Positions 27,933 through 37,300 of a DNA stretch of 64,000 nucleotides are shown here, one piece after another. The translations under genes were made by a program, and so were the position numbers. This DNA is from an uncultured Lachnospiraceae bacterium. Its GTDB lineage: Bacteria; Bacillota; Clostridia; Lachnospirales; Lachnospiraceae. Positions within the stretch are counted from its first letter, which is position 1; every line of letters starts with the position of its first letter. The stretch is taken from contig CAJUAO010000002.1 of the NCBI GenBank assembly GCA_910584685.1, forward strand, positions 124,001 to 188,000. The letters are read 5' to 3'. Below the pieces are notes generated by a model. That model was given only the letters and a program-made list of their open reading frames with translations. It was not told the origin of the DNA and searched no databases.

Positions 27933-27938
27933 TTTTTG

Positions 27939-29021
27939 TTAATTCAGATAAGGATGTACATATGGCGCAGGCTCAGGTCCAACATACAGCCCATACGCAT
28001 CACAAATCCAGTAGGTTCCATCTATATTTATCCTGCACCACTGATGGCTCCACTGATTTTCATTTACATGCTCATAAGGAATATTTAACATATTCAGACA
28101 CAGGCCTGTTGCCCTTGCACAGCCTGCGCATGAGCCGACTCCTGTTACAAAGTAGCCGTATGGGTCGTCATAATGGGGAGCCTCAACAGAATACTGTACC
28201 TTTCCGCTGTCAAACAAATCCCTGATTGCCGATGCAATACCCATTAATTGCTCCTCCCTGCTTAAGCCCATAAGGGGAGTTACAATATCCACCGCCACAT
28301 TGTATGCCGCCTGAAACTCTTCATCACTGCATCTTTTTTTCAGACTTTTTATATTAGCTAAATTTCCCGGCGAAACTAACCCGTTTGGTCCTGTCTGTTC
28401 CGGAGGCTTTTGGGTGTCCGGAGTCTGTTCCGACGGTTTTTCCGTTTGCTTTTCCGTTGGTTTTTCTGTCGGTTTTTCCGTTCCAAGATAATTATTGCTT
28501 ACATATCCCGGCTGCTCATTAAAATTAATTCTGTACCAGCCTGTTTCATTGCATTGTCCTGTTACCAAAATCTCCTGTCCTCCGCTTAAGGAGCCTATTC
28601 TCTGTCCGTCAACAGAAGGCGCGCTTCTCACGTTTACGTCGCTTACTGCATACATAACGACAGACATATCCGTGTATGAATACTCCGGCGCTGTCTGCCC
28701 TGTAATAATATTTTCCACAGTTTGTGAGGGCTCAGTTGTCTGCTCCTGCGTAGCTTTTGTATCAGCCGAAGGGTCTGTTGCTTCCGTTCCCTGCGTATTA
28801 TCTGTAGCATCTGTTGTTTCTGTTTCTGCTTCAGAAACTGTCTCGGAATTTTTCGTTTCCCCGCCGTCACCTTTGGTTTCGGATATATTTTCTGTTTTTT
28901 CTGCTTCTGTTTTCTTTGCTGCATTATTATCCTGCTTTTTGTCAGCTTCGTTTTTACAGCCTGCTATGATTAACAGCGCAAGCATCATGCATAAAAGCAT
29001 ACATAATTTTCTGTTTCTCAT
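27939..29021 (-). CDS. Lipoprotein with an SH3 domain and a transglutaminase-like domain
   Basis: This is a lipid-anchored surface protein of 360 residues. The signal peptide ends at AGC (Cys22). Residues about 23-110 are a Thr/Glu/Lys/Asp-rich linker. A bacterial SH3 domain follows (DVNVRSAPSVDGQRIGSL, NEQPGYVSNNYLG). Next is a linker of TEKP repeats. The C-terminal domain has a papain-like triad of Cys (GSCAGCARATG), His (SHQWCRI) and Asp (ICDAYG). SH3 domains of this type bind peptidoglycan and such C-terminal domains are peptidase-like, so cell-wall work is likely, but no substrate is known. The start follows AAGGAGGAACGAGGT. Confidence 0.78.
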   Translation of the reverse strand: MRNRKLCMLLCMMLALLIIAGCKNEADKKQDNNAAKKTEAEKTENISETKGDGGETKNSETVSEAETETTDATDNTQGTEATDPSADTKATQEQTTEPSQTVENIITGQTAPEYSYTDMSVVMYAVSDVNVRSAPSVDGQRIGSLSGGQEILVTGQCNETGWYRINFNEQPGYVSNNYLGTEKPTEKPTEKQTEKPSEQTPDTQKPPEQTGPNGLVSPGNLANIKSLKKRCSDEEFQAAYNVAVDIVTPLMGLSREEQLMGIASAIRDLFDSGKVQYSVEAPHYDDPYGYFVTGVGSCAGCARATGLCLNMLNIPYEHVNENQWSHQWCRINIDGTYWICDAYGLYVGPEPAPYVHPYLN

Positions 29022-29124
29022 ACCTCGTTCCTCCTTAAGTAAATATATATTTTTTACTGTGAAATATTTGTATCAAATATCATTTTTTACAATAAGGACA
29101 ATAATTTGTTTTCAGATGTCCCTG

Positions 29125-29640
29125 CTATCGTGATATCCTCATATGAATATCGTCCTTTGTTTTACCTTCTCCGTCCCTTATAAAGCCTGCCTTTTCATAG
29201 CAATGAATTGCTTTTGAATTAGTTTCATAAACATTTAATTCCATGCCGTCAAGACTTAATTCCTCATAAGCATATTTCAGCAGAGCCTTAATTGCCTCGG
29301 CGCCATAATGTCTGTCCTGCTTTGAGGCAGTAATGGTAATCCCTAACTCCCCAATATTGTCTTTAATTTCCATTATTTCTATATTTCCGATATATTCCCC
29401 TGTAGCCTTTTCAAGCATAGAATAACACAAGGCTTTTTCTTCTAATTTGGCTCTTACCCAGTCCATTTCCTGTTCATATGTATAAGTCCGGGGATTATGA
29501 CTAATTTTATCAGCAATATTAATGTCATTTACCATGGTTAAATAGTCGTCAACTAACCTTTCGCTTAATTTAATATAATAAATATTTGCTGATTCAAAAA
29601 CTATCTCATAGCCGTCATTTATAAAATCTGTTTTTTCCAT
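29125..29640 (-). CDS. GNAT family N-acetyltransferase
   Basis: This is a 171-residue GNAT acetyltransferase that transfers acetyl groups from acetyl-CoA to an amine. The acetyl-CoA loop is within ITASKQDRHYGAEAIKALLKYA and the late helix is NSKAIHCYEKAGFIRDGEG. It is intact, unlike the fragment at 25967. It is a stand-alone gene with a strong RBS (GCAGGAGG) and no obvious partner. The substrate could be a ribosomal protein, an antibiotic or another amine. Confidence 0.85.
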   Translation of the reverse strand: MEKTDFINDGYEIVFESANIYYIKLSERLVDDYLTMVNDINIADKISHNPRTYTYEQEMDWVRAKLEEKALCYSMLEKATGEYIGNIEIMEIKDNIGELGITITASKQDRHYGAEAIKALLKYAYEELSLDGMELNVYETNSKAIHCYEKAGFIRDGEGKTKDDIHMRISR

Positions 29641-29751
29641 TTTATTTTTTAACCTCCTGCACTTCCGAAATCTTTTTATTGAAGATATAATAGCACAATT
29701 ACATTAAAATATCTATTATAACTTTATATGTGATAATTGCCTTAAACTGTA

Positions 29752-29786
29752 AAAAGACGGCCTTAGAGCATCTAAAACCGTCTTTT
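29752..29786 (-). terminator. Intrinsic terminator
   Basis: A 9-bp perfect stem (29752-29760 with 29778-29786) has four A on one arm and four T on the other, followed by further T on the plus strand. It is the likely end of the prfA operon, and it may also serve the plus strand. Confidence 0.75.
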
Positions 29787-29852
29787 CCATAAAAATCCAT
29801 TTATTTAATTCTGACTATCTTTTAAGGGCAGATAAAATCCCAGCCTTCAACC

Positions 29853-30926
29853 CTATTCCTCATTTACCTGAGCCAGCTTCGCCGCCTGGTCTGCGGCTAT
29901 ACATGCGTCTATTATCTCCTGTATATCACCGTTCATAACCTTTTCCAGCTTGTAAAGGGTAAGACCTATCCTGTGGTCTGTAACCCTGCCCTGTGGAAAA
30001 TTATATGTTCTTATCTTCTCGGCCCTGTCGCCTGTACCAATCTGGCTTCTTCTTGCGTCTGCCTCTGCATCGTGAGCCTTCTGCATCTCAAGGTCATACA
30101 GCTTTGCCCTAAGAAGGGCAAAGGCCTTTTCCCTGTTCTGTATCTGTGACTTTTCAGTCTGTGAATAAATAACAATACCTGTAGGATAGTGGGTAAGACG
30201 GACTGCAGAATCTGTAGTATTTACACACTGTCCTCCATTTCCCGACGCACGCATAACGTCTATTCTTATATCCTTCTCATCTATCTGTATATCTACCTCC
30301 TCTGCCTCAGGCATAACTGCTACCGACGCCGTTGAGGTATGAATACGTCCTCCTGACTCTGTCTCGGGAACTCTCTGTACCCTGTGGACTCCGCTCTCAT
30401 ATTTAAGTACGGAATAGGCCCCCTGACCTCTCACCATAAATTCAATTTCCTTCATTCCGCCTATTCCTGTCTCGTCAGAGTTTACTATCTCTATCTTCCA
30501 TCTTCTTGACTCAATGTAATGGGAATACATACGGAAAAGCTCCGCTGCAAAAAGCGCCGCCTCGTCGCCGCCTGCGCCTGCCCTGATTTCCATTACAATA
30601 TCCTTATCGTCGTTAGGGTCCTTTGGCAATAAGAGTATTTTAAGCTGCTGCTCAAGCTTTTCTATTCTTTCCTTGGCAGAATTCATTTCCTCCTTCGCAA
30701 GCTCCCTCATTTCCTCATCGCTCTCTGCGTCAAGTATTGCAAGACTGTCGTCCACATCCTTTTTCGCCTGCTTATAATCCTTATATGCCTCTACGATAGG
30801 AGACAAATCATTCTGCTCCTTCATTACCTTTTTATATCTTGCCTGGTCATTTACTATTTCAGGGTTATTTAATTCATTTAAAAGCTCCTCATATTTCGCC
30901 ACTAAATCTTCTAATTTATCAAACAT
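29853..30926 (-). CDS. prfA: Peptide chain release factor 1
   Basis: This factor reads stop codons UAA and UAG and triggers peptide release in the ribosome. It has 357 residues. The peptidyl-transfer motif GGQ is at residues 231-233, followed by Cys234 where many RF1 proteins have His. The codon-reading motif is Pro-Glu-Thr at 187-189 (RVPETESG), the PxT type that marks RF1 and not RF2. The ATG at 30926 has AGGATTATT before it and begins the conserved MFDKLEDLV. It follows prmC, whose product methylates the GGQ glutamine, so the pair forms an operon. Confidence 0.95.
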   Translation of the reverse strand: MFDKLEDLVAKYEELLNELNNPEIVNDQARYKKVMKEQNDLSPIVEAYKDYKQAKKDVDDSLAILDAESDEEMRELAKEEMNSAKERIEKLEQQLKILLLPKDPNDDKDIVMEIRAGAGGDEAALFAAELFRMYSHYIESRRWKIEIVNSDETGIGGMKEIEFMVRGQGAYSVLKYESGVHRVQRVPETESGGRIHTSTASVAVMPEAEEVDIQIDEKDIRIDVMRASGNGGQCVNTTDSAVRLTHYPTGIVIYSQTEKSQIQNREKAFALLRAKLYDLEMQKAHDAEADARRSQIGTGDRAEKIRTYNFPQGRVTDHRIGLTLYKLEKVMNGDIQEIIDACIAADQAAKLAQVNEE

Positions 30927-30997
30927 AATAATCCTCATTTCTGCTTACGCTTTTTGTTCTTTAATACTTTTACCATATATTATGAAAAATATCAACG

Positions 30998-31897
30998 CTA
31001 ATGATTAAGCCTTCCTGTGACTACTCTGTCTAAGCCTGCCATATCCTTTACCACCTTTATGTCTGTAAATCCATTTTCTTTCATTATATCAGATACCTCC
31101 CGGGCCTGATTACAGCCTGTTTCATACAGGAGATATCCTTCCTTATCTAAATATTCTGCCGCCCCTTTAGTTATCTCTCTGTAAAAATACAGTCCGTCCT
31201 CCATACCGTCTAGCGCCAGCCTTGGGTCATGAAGCCTTACCTCATCTGCCAGCTCATCTATTTCACTTGTCCTTATATATGGCGGGTTTGAAATTATCAT
31301 GTCCCATCTGCACTCCGGTGTGTCACTGCAAAACTCAAACAGGCTGCTCTCCAAAAAAGCAACGTTTTCCGCTTTGTGGATTGACTTATTTAACTCTGCC
31401 ACCTTTAAAGCCTCATGTGAAATATCTGAGCCAATAACCTCTATGGGGACATTTCCCTTAACTGCTGCTAGCTTTCCTATGCTCACAGCTATGCAGCCGC
31501 TGCCTGTACACATATCAAGAACTCGTATTCTTGAATTGTCACTTTTCTTGTTCTTCTTAAGCTCATTAATGTAATGCAAAGCCTCCTCCACAAGCGTTTC
31601 CGTGTCCTGTCTCGGTATAAGCGTATGCTCATTTACCTTAAAATCAAGTCCCATAAACTCCTGATGTCCGGTAATATGTTGTAATGGCACACGGGTACAT
31701 CTGACGCTAATCATTTTATCAAAGCTTTCCTCTGCCTTATCATCACCGCACAAGTCAAGCTGCTTCACAAAATAAGCGGCCCTGTTCATGGAAAATGCCT
31801 CCTCAAACAGCAGCCATGCGTCTGTGTTAAAATCACTTATGCCAGCCTTTTTCAACCTGTCTTTGCCTCTGTTTAATATATCAATGTAACGGCTCAT
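30998..31897 (-). CDS. prmC: Peptide chain release factor N(5)-glutamine methyltransferase
   Basis: This enzyme methylates the glutamine of the GGQ motif in release factors. It is a class I SAM-dependent methyltransferase: SAM loop LDMCTGSGCIAVSIG, catalytic NPPY in MIISNPPYIRTSEID, and an N-terminal PrmC domain with QHITGHQEFMGLDF and HTLIPRQDTE. It has about 299 residues. The start is uncertain: the ATG at 31897 begins the family region. The gene overlaps the end of the DUF1385 gene by 17 bases. The neighbour order rpmE-DUF1385-prmC-prfA is a known arrangement in Clostridia. Confidence 0.93.
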   Translation of the reverse strand: MSRYIDILNRGKDRLKKAGISDFNTDAWLLFEEAFSMNRAAYFVKQLDLCGDDKAEESFDKMISVRCTRVPLQHITGHQEFMGLDFKVNEHTLIPRQDTETLVEEALHYINELKKNKKSDNSRIRVLDMCTGSGCIAVSIGKLAAVKGNVPIEVIGSDISHEALKVAELNKSIHKAENVAFLESSLFEFCSDTPECRWDMIISNPPYIRTSEIDELADEVRLHDPRLALDGMEDGLYFYREITKGAAEYLDKEGYLLYETGCNQAREVSDIMKENGFTDIKVVKDMAGLDRVVTGRLNH

Positions 31898-32888
31898 CTT
31901 TTTCATCTGCCTTATCAATGTCATTTAACCTGCCAAGGTTTGACTCCTGCCATTCCCTCCAGTCAAACACTGCCTCAACAGCCTGTATCGCTACCTCTAT
32001 CATATCATTAGAAGGCTCCTTTGTGGTAAGCCTCTGCATAAGAAGTCCCGGCGCGCTTAAAATTTTAACTGCAATATTGTCGCTTCTTCCGGCCAGCCTT
32101 ATAATCTCATAGGATATACCTGCGATAACAGGCATAAGAAGGATTCTTACAGCCACCTTAACAAGCCTTGTGGTTTCCGCCGGCATAAAAGCTGACACAA
32201 GTATAAAGGCTATTACGCTTATAAACATAACAAACAATAAAAAGCTTGTTCCGCACCTCTTGTGCTGTCTTGAGCTTGACGCCACATTTTCCGTATTTAA
32301 TTCAAGATTATTTTCTATACAATTTATACATTTATGCTCCGCTCCGTGATACATAAAGGTTCTCTGGATATCCTTCATTCGCGATATAAGCACCAGATAA
32401 AGTAAAAATATAATTATTCTTGTTATTCCTTCAATAACTGCTAAAAGCGCATTTGAATTAATACTTAAAAGCCCCTTAAAAAGCTCTGACACATAATAAG
32501 GCAGGATTATAAATAATGCAACGGACAAAACCACTGAAAATACAACAGTAAGTCCCATCAATACGCCTTCCGCCTTTTCCTTGAACGCCGATTTTACCGC
32601 TTTATCCATGGGCTTATCCTCTGTCACCTCTATTTCCTCCTCAAAAAATTCTGCGGAATATGTAAGCGACTTTATTCCCAATACAAGTGAATCTATAAAT
32701 CCAAACACGCCTCTGATAAAAGGCAGATTTAAAATTTTGCTTTTTCCTGCTATGCCTTTATATTCTTTTATCTCTATAGCTATATCATTGTCAGGCTTTC
32801 TGACTGCAACGGCGTACTTGTCTTTATTTTTCATCATTATGCCCTCTAATACAGCCTGCCCGCCAATACCGGATGATTTTTTTGCCAT
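31881..32888 (-). CDS. DUF1385 family membrane protein
   Basis: This is a membrane protein of about 335 residues. The N-terminus has the family signature GIGGQAVLEGIMMKNKDKYA. A cluster of hydrophobic helices follows (ALFIILPYYVSELFKGLL, IIIFLLYLVLISRM), with YHGAEHKCINCIE and the metal-site-like AGRSDN region towards the end. DUF1385 proteins (YqhQ group) have no proven function. Conservation beside rpmE, prmC and prfA suggests a link to translation. The ATG at 32888 follows GGGAAAGGA, replacing an upstream frame that has no RBS. Confidence 0.88.
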   Translation of the reverse strand: MAKKSSGIGGQAVLEGIMMKNKDKYAVAVRKPDNDIAIEIKEYKGIAGKSKILNLPFIRGVFGFIDSLVLGIKSLTYSAEFFEEEIEVTEDKPMDKAVKSAFKEKAEGVLMGLTVVFSVVLSVALFIILPYYVSELFKGLLSINSNALLAVIEGITRIIIFLLYLVLISRMKDIQRTFMYHGAEHKCINCIENNLELNTENVASSSRQHKRCGTSFLLFVMFISVIAFILVSAFMPAETTRLVKVAVRILLMPVIAGISYEIIRLAGRSDNIAVKILSAPGLLMQRLTTKEPSNDMIEVAIQAVEAVFDWREWQESNLGRLNDIDKADEKDEPLH

Positions 32889-32950
32889 ATTTGTTCCTTT
32901 CCCACAATGTAAAAAGGTTGAGAATAATATCCTCAACCTGTACTTACTAC

Positions 32951-33160
32951 CTATGCCTCTGTCTTAACACCATACTTACGATTGAACTTATCAATACGTC
33001 CACGGGCAGCCGTTGCCTTCTGCTGGCCTGTGTAGAAAGAATGACACTTTGAACAAATTTCTACATGGATATTTTCCTTTGTTGACCCGGTAACAAATGT
33101 ATTACCACAGTTGCACTCTACTGTTGCCTGATAGTATGTTGGATGTATTCCTTCCTTCAT
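32951..33160 (-). CDS. rpmE: 50S ribosomal protein L31, zinc-binding type
   Basis: This is ribosomal protein L31 of the large subunit, 69 residues. It contains CNCGNTF and CSKCHSFYTG, so it is the zinc-binding (C+) form used when zinc is plentiful. The start at 33160 (MKEGIHPTYYQATVECN) follows GAGGTG with five bases between. The open frame extends 39 codons further upstream, but those have no homology. It heads the DUF1385-prmC-prfA cluster. A T-rich tandem repeat lies between it and the DUF4364 gene. Confidence 0.97.
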   Translation of the reverse strand: MKEGIHPTYYQATVECNCGNTFVTGSTKENIHVEICSKCHSFYTGQQKATAARGRIDKFNRKYGVKTEA

Positions 33161-33250
33161 CTTTTCACCTCTCTGATTCCTGCAAAATTGGACTTTACCA
33201 ATTCCGTCTTTTTCTAACAACCATATTAATATAACATACAAGCCATATAA

Positions 33251-33292
33251 TTGCAAGTTTTTTTGCAATTTTTGCAAGTTTTTTTTGCAATT
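33251..33292. repeat. Tandem TTGCAA/T-run repeat
   Basis: Two nearly identical 21-base units (33251-33271 and 33272-33292) each consist of TTGCAA, a T-run and TTGCAA, giving four TTGCAA boxes in 40 bases. It lies directly after the DUF4364 stop codon, upstream of rpmE. It may be a simple repeat with little function or a weak terminator. Confidence 0.6.
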
Positions 33293-33294
33293 AA

Positions 33295-33846
33295 CTACTC
33301 CTGCTTCTTGTCCTGCTTTTTTTCCTGCTTCATCAATGTTTTCATTATAATGGAGTATATATCCTGACTTGCATCCCTCCAGTTATTGCACATTATTTCC
33401 GCAACATCCTCCGATGGAACGGTTATATTTATATCTATAAGATTGCTGCTTCCCTCCTTTATCTGACACGTAACTATATAATCCTGCCCGTTTGCCGACA
33501 AATAATAATCCGATGTGGTTCCAACCTCATTTCTCATCTCATATTTATTATCTATAAGAAATATATCCATATCATCTACTACGGCTACCGGTATTTTGTC
33601 CGAAAACAGCTCTACGGTTTCTATGCCTGAATCTGTTATCTTATAATATGAAGTATTTCTTACGGTCTCTGCTGAAATAAGACCTGCCTCCAAAAGCTCT
33701 GTTATAACCTGCTGAAATACAAAATAAGTAGTATATTCCTTATCTAAAAAAAAGTCTGATATCTGCGTGTTTGTCAACGGAAAATTAACCTTATTCAACA
33801 TATATAATGTCATAAATTTGTATAATGTAAGTGAATCCATTGCCAT
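33295..33846 (-). CDS. DUF4364 family protein
   Basis: This is a protein of 183 residues. The N-terminal part is a winged-helix-like domain (TNTQISDFFLDKEYTTYFVFQQVITELLEAGLIS) of the kind seen in DNA-binding regulators. The C-terminal half contains YYLSANGQDYIVTCQIKEGSSNLIDINI and ends in a Lys-rich tail. It matches the DUF4364 family of Clostridia. No ligand or target is known; a regulator of nearby translation genes is only a guess. The start follows GGAAAGGAACAAAAAT. Confidence 0.8.
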   Translation of the reverse strand: MAMDSLTLYKFMTLYMLNKVNFPLTNTQISDFFLDKEYTTYFVFQQVITELLEAGLISAETVRNTSYYKITDSGIETVELFSDKIPVAVVDDMDIFLIDNKYEMRNEVGTTSDYYLSANGQDYIVTCQIKEGSSNLIDINITVPSEDVAEIMCNNWRDASQDIYSIIMKTLMKQEKKQDKKQE

Positions 33847-33905
33847 ATTTTTGTTCCTTTCCTTCTCCTTTACTTTTTTACTGCAAATTTTACAGCATAT
33901 AAAAT

Positions 33906-34844
33906 CTACATTTTATGAAATCTGTCCCCCTGTATCAGATTTCTGTTTACAATTTCCCTGTTTATTGCATTTAACACTGCTTTTTTATTTCCTGTCCATA
34001 AAGGCTCAATAAGAATATTTTTTGGTCCGTCGCCTGTCATTCTGTGTATTACTATATCCTCTCTCAATTCCTCTATAAGACGAAATAAAATATCTATATA
34101 TTCCCCCAATGAATATATTTTAAAACCCTCTTTTAAATATATTTCTGCGAGCCTTGTTTCCTTTAAAACATGCAGAAGCTGAAATTTAATTCCCTGAATG
34201 TCACTTTCATTAATATAGCGAACAGTATATATCATATCCTTAATTGTCTCATTTGGCAAGCCTATAATCATATGCGTTATAATTTCTATTGGTAACTGCC
34301 GCTCATTTCCCTTATTGTCATATTTTCTTATAATGTCTATTGCCCTTTCATAGACGTAATTTTTATATCCTCTGTTTATATATTCTGCGCTTTTTTCATT
34401 TGCTGTCTGAAATCCAAGCTCCACCCATACAGGCTTGATTTTATTTAATTCTCCCAAAAGCTGTCCAACCTGCCCGTCTATACAGTCAGGTCTGGTTGCT
34501 ATAGACAATACTTTTACCTGTGGGTGCGACAACGCCTCCATAAATATTTTTCTTAAATATGCTATATCCCCATATGTGTTGGTATATGACTGAAAATAAG
34601 CTATATAGCTTCCCTTTGGAAATTTTTTCTCTATCTGTGCCTTTCCATTCTCTATCTGCTGTATTACATCCCCTTTATATCCCTCGGCAAAATCACCTGA
34701 GCCTCCCTTGCTGCAAAATATACACCCTTCACTGCTTATTTTTCCATCCCTGTTCGGGCAGGTCATTCCTCCATCCAAAGAAATTTTATAAAGCTTACAG
34801 CCATATGTCTTTTTAAGATAGCTGCTTAATGTATTTATATACAT
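33906..34844 (-). CDS. TIGR01212 family radical SAM protein (YhcC-like)
   Basis: This is a radical S-adenosylmethionine enzyme of 312 residues. The cluster-binding cysteines lie in CPNRDGKISSEGCIFC, the spacing being Cys-x11-Cys-x2-Cys, typical of the YhcC family (TIGR01212). Other shared parts are GGSGDFAEGYKGDV and IATRPDCIDGQVGQLL. The family is conserved but its reaction is unknown. The gene is divergent from rho, and the two 5' regions share an AT-rich interval of about 250 bases. Confidence 0.9.
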   Translation of the reverse strand: MYINTLSSYLKKTYGCKLYKISLDGGMTCPNRDGKISSEGCIFCSKGGSGDFAEGYKGDVIQQIENGKAQIEKKFPKGSYIAYFQSYTNTYGDIAYLRKIFMEALSHPQVKVLSIATRPDCIDGQVGQLLGELNKIKPVWVELGFQTANEKSAEYINRGYKNYVYERAIDIIRKYDNKGNERQLPIEIITHMIIGLPNETIKDMIYTVRYINESDIQGIKFQLLHVLKETRLAEIYLKEGFKIYSLGEYIDILFRLIEELREDIVIHRMTGDGPKNILIEPLWTGNKKAVLNAINREIVNRNLIQGDRFHKM

Positions 34845-35098
34845 CAGACCAACCTTTTTATTTTGCGCTTGTACGTCATAATACCCAAAATTCTGCCTTT
34901 CTTTGATATTATTTTACATCTATTTGATAAATATATCATATTTTTAAAAAAAGTACTATCTTTTTTTTTAATCTTATTGTATAATCATTTTTATATATTG
35001 ATAAAATAAATATGAATCAATCTATGATTCCTAGTTAAAACTAATTTTTTTATTTCAATGTATTATTATATTTTACCCTGAAAGGAAGTAAATTTTTT

Positions 35099-37024
35099 AT
35101 GATGAGAGATAAACTTCAGTCTTTACCAATGACAGAGTTACGTGAAATAGCAAAAGCAAACGGAATAAAAAGTGTAACTGCTATGCGAAAGGCAGCTTTA
35201 ATCGACAAAATCATTGAAGTAACGGGAAGCGAGGCATCTTCTACGCCTAACGCTACGTATTCTTCTCAGCCTCAGGTTTCACCTGTTGCGGTTTCAGAAA
35301 CTCCTGTAAGTATTCCGGGTTATACCATGACTACCGTTCATGAGCAGCCGGCAAGACCACAGGGCTATGTGCCTCAGGAGATGCAGCGTTCAACTCCATA
35401 TTCGAATCCTGCATATACAAGCACATATGAGCCAAAGCAGCGTCCTTATTCCTCATATGATAACAGACCTCAGCGTAATTCTTATGACAGAAGCTCAAGC
35501 TATGACAGAAACAGCAATAACAGCGGCTATGACAGAAATTCAAACAACAGCTACGACAGAAACAGCAATAATAACAATTATGACAGAAGCTCAGGCAGCT
35601 ATGACAGAACATCCGGCAGCAACTATGACCGCAATGACAGAAACACAAGCTATGTCCGCACTCACGAGAGAACTACCGGCTATGACAGAAATCAGACGGA
35701 CAGAAGCAGCACATATGACAGGACTTCACCGGACAGAAATTACAGGGATACACGTTCGTATGATAATCAGTCGTACGAAAGACCTAGCTATGACAGGCAG
35801 ACATATGACCGCTCAAACTATGAAAGACCTGCCAACAATAATTTTGAGAGAAGCTTTGAAAGAACAATTAATGATGATATAGCATTTGACCCTGCTCTTG
35901 ACAGCGGTATAGACGCTAACGGCATTCTTGAGGTTATGCCTGACGGTTTTGGCTTTATACGCTGTGAAAACTATATGCCGGGTGACAATGATGTTTATGT
36001 ATCGCCTATCCAAATAAGAAAATTTAATCTGAAAACCGGAGATGTTATTTTAGGTAAGCTTAAGGTTAAAACACCGTCTGAAAAATTTGCAGCACTCCTT
36101 TACATAACTACTGTAAACGGATATTCTATACCTGAGGTGCTTTCACGTAAGAGCTTTGAAAATCTTACCCCTGTATTCCCTGATGAGAGAATCAGAATGG
36201 AAACAGACAATCATAACACTGCCATGCGTATTTTAGATATTGTTTCTCCTATAGGAAAAGGTCAGAGAGGCTTAATCGTATCACAGCCAAAGGCAGGCAA
36301 AACTACTCTTTTAAAGGAGATAGCCCATGCCATTGCAAAGAATAACCCTGAGATGCATATGATTATTCTTCTTATAGATGAAAGACCTGAGGAGGTTACT
36401 GATATTAAGGAGGCTATTGCAGGCAAAAACGTAGAGGTTATATATTCTACATTTGACGAGCTTCCGGAGCATCACAAGAGAGTTTCGGAAATGGTTATAG
36501 AGAGAGGCAAAAGACTTGTTGAGCATGGAAAGGATGTAGTTATTCTTTTAGACAGCATTACAAGACTTGCCAGAGCTTATAATCTTATTGTTCCCCCTAG
36601 CGGGCGTACTCTTTCAGGTGGTCTTGACCCTGCCGCTCTTCATGCGCCTAAGAAATTCTTTGGGGCCGCAAGAAATATGCGGGAAAGCGGAAGCCTTACA
36701 ATTCTTGCCACTGCCCTTGTTGAAACGGGAAGCAAGATGGATGATGTGGTATTCGAGGAATTTAAGGGAACAGGCAACATGGAGCTTGTCCTTGACAGAA
36801 AGCTTTCAGAAAAGCGTGTTTTCCCTGCTATAGATATATTAAAATCAGGCACAAGAAGGGACGATTTGCTCCTCTCAGAGGAAGAAGCCGCTGCTGCCGA
36901 CATTATCAAGAAGGTTTCAAGCAGCTTAAAGCCTGATGATGCGGTGGAAACCATCCTTAACCTTTTTGCAAAGACTAAGGATAACGCTGAATTCTGCCAG
37001 ACTATTGTGAAACAGAATTTATAG
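35099..37024 (+). CDS. rho: Transcription termination factor Rho with a long disordered insertion
   Basis: Rho is the hexameric RNA helicase that ends transcription. The domains in order are: a SAP-like N-terminal helix bundle (residues 1-45, SLPMTELREIAKANG), a disordered stretch at about 46-260 with about eleven YDR triplets in Ser/Asn/Arg-rich repeats, the cold-shock-type RNA-binding domain (LEVMPDGFGFIRCENYMP), and the ATPase with P-loop QPKAGKTTLLKEIA and R-loop NLIVPPSGRTLSGGLDP. 641 residues against about 420 for E. coli Rho. AAAGGAAG lies before the start; ATG 35102 is an alternative. A TATAAT box is at 34980-34985. It is followed by an intrinsic terminator. Confidence 0.95.
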   Translation: MMRDKLQSLPMTELREIAKANGIKSVTAMRKAALIDKIIEVTGSEASSTPNATYSSQPQVSPVAVSETPVSIPGYTMTTVHEQPARPQGYVPQEMQRSTPYSNPAYTSTYEPKQRPYSSYDNRPQRNSYDRSSSYDRNSNNSGYDRNSNNSYDRNSNNNNYDRSSGSYDRTSGSNYDRNDRNTSYVRTHERTTGYDRNQTDRSSTYDRTSPDRNYRDTRSYDNQSYERPSYDRQTYDRSNYERPANNNFERSFERTINDDIAFDPALDSGIDANGILEVMPDGFGFIRCENYMPGDNDVYVSPIQIRKFNLKTGDVILGKLKVKTPSEKFAALLYITTVNGYSIPEVLSRKSFENLTPVFPDERIRMETDNHNTAMRILDIVSPIGKGQRGLIVSQPKAGKTTLLKEIAHAIAKNNPEMHMIILLIDERPEEVTDIKEAIAGKNVEVIYSTFDELPEHHKRVSEMVIERGKRLVEHGKDVVILLDSITRLARAYNLIVPPSGRTLSGGLDPAALHAPKKFFGAARNMRESGSLTILATALVETGSKMDDVVFEEFKGTGNMELVLDRKLSEKRVFPAIDILKSGTRRDDLLLSEEEAAAADIIKKVSSSLKPDDAVETILNLFAKTKDNAEFCQTIVKQNL

Positions 37025-37101
37025 AACTGCGATAATAATTTCTTATTTCTATTAGAAATTTACTTTAATATGATAAATGTAATATCGAGAGTATGATAAT
37101 A

Positions 37102-37143
37102 AAGCGGTTAGATTTAGATATTGGAAACTAAATCTAACCGCTT
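37102..37143 (+). terminator. Terminator after rho
   Basis: Positions 37102-37116 pair perfectly with 37129-37143 (15 bp) around a 12-base loop, and TTATTATTT follows. It ends the rho message. The A-rich left arm means it could also work on the minus strand. Confidence 0.8.
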
Positions 37144-37300
37144 ATTATTTATAATCCTACTTTTTTTATATTTCTTAATAAGTCTTTCTTTTCAGAAAAA
37201 TGTTTCTGGTGCATATATTTAAAAAATAAAATATGTTTATATACAAACCACATAATATGCAACAAATTAACGGCTCTATAAATGAGAAGTTTCTTCACCA

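Noticed and set aside
35500..35870. CRISPR-like or tandem DNA repeats within rho
   Set aside because: The repetition is at codon level in an in-frame disordered protein region (YDR repeats); unit lengths vary and there are no conserved spacers.
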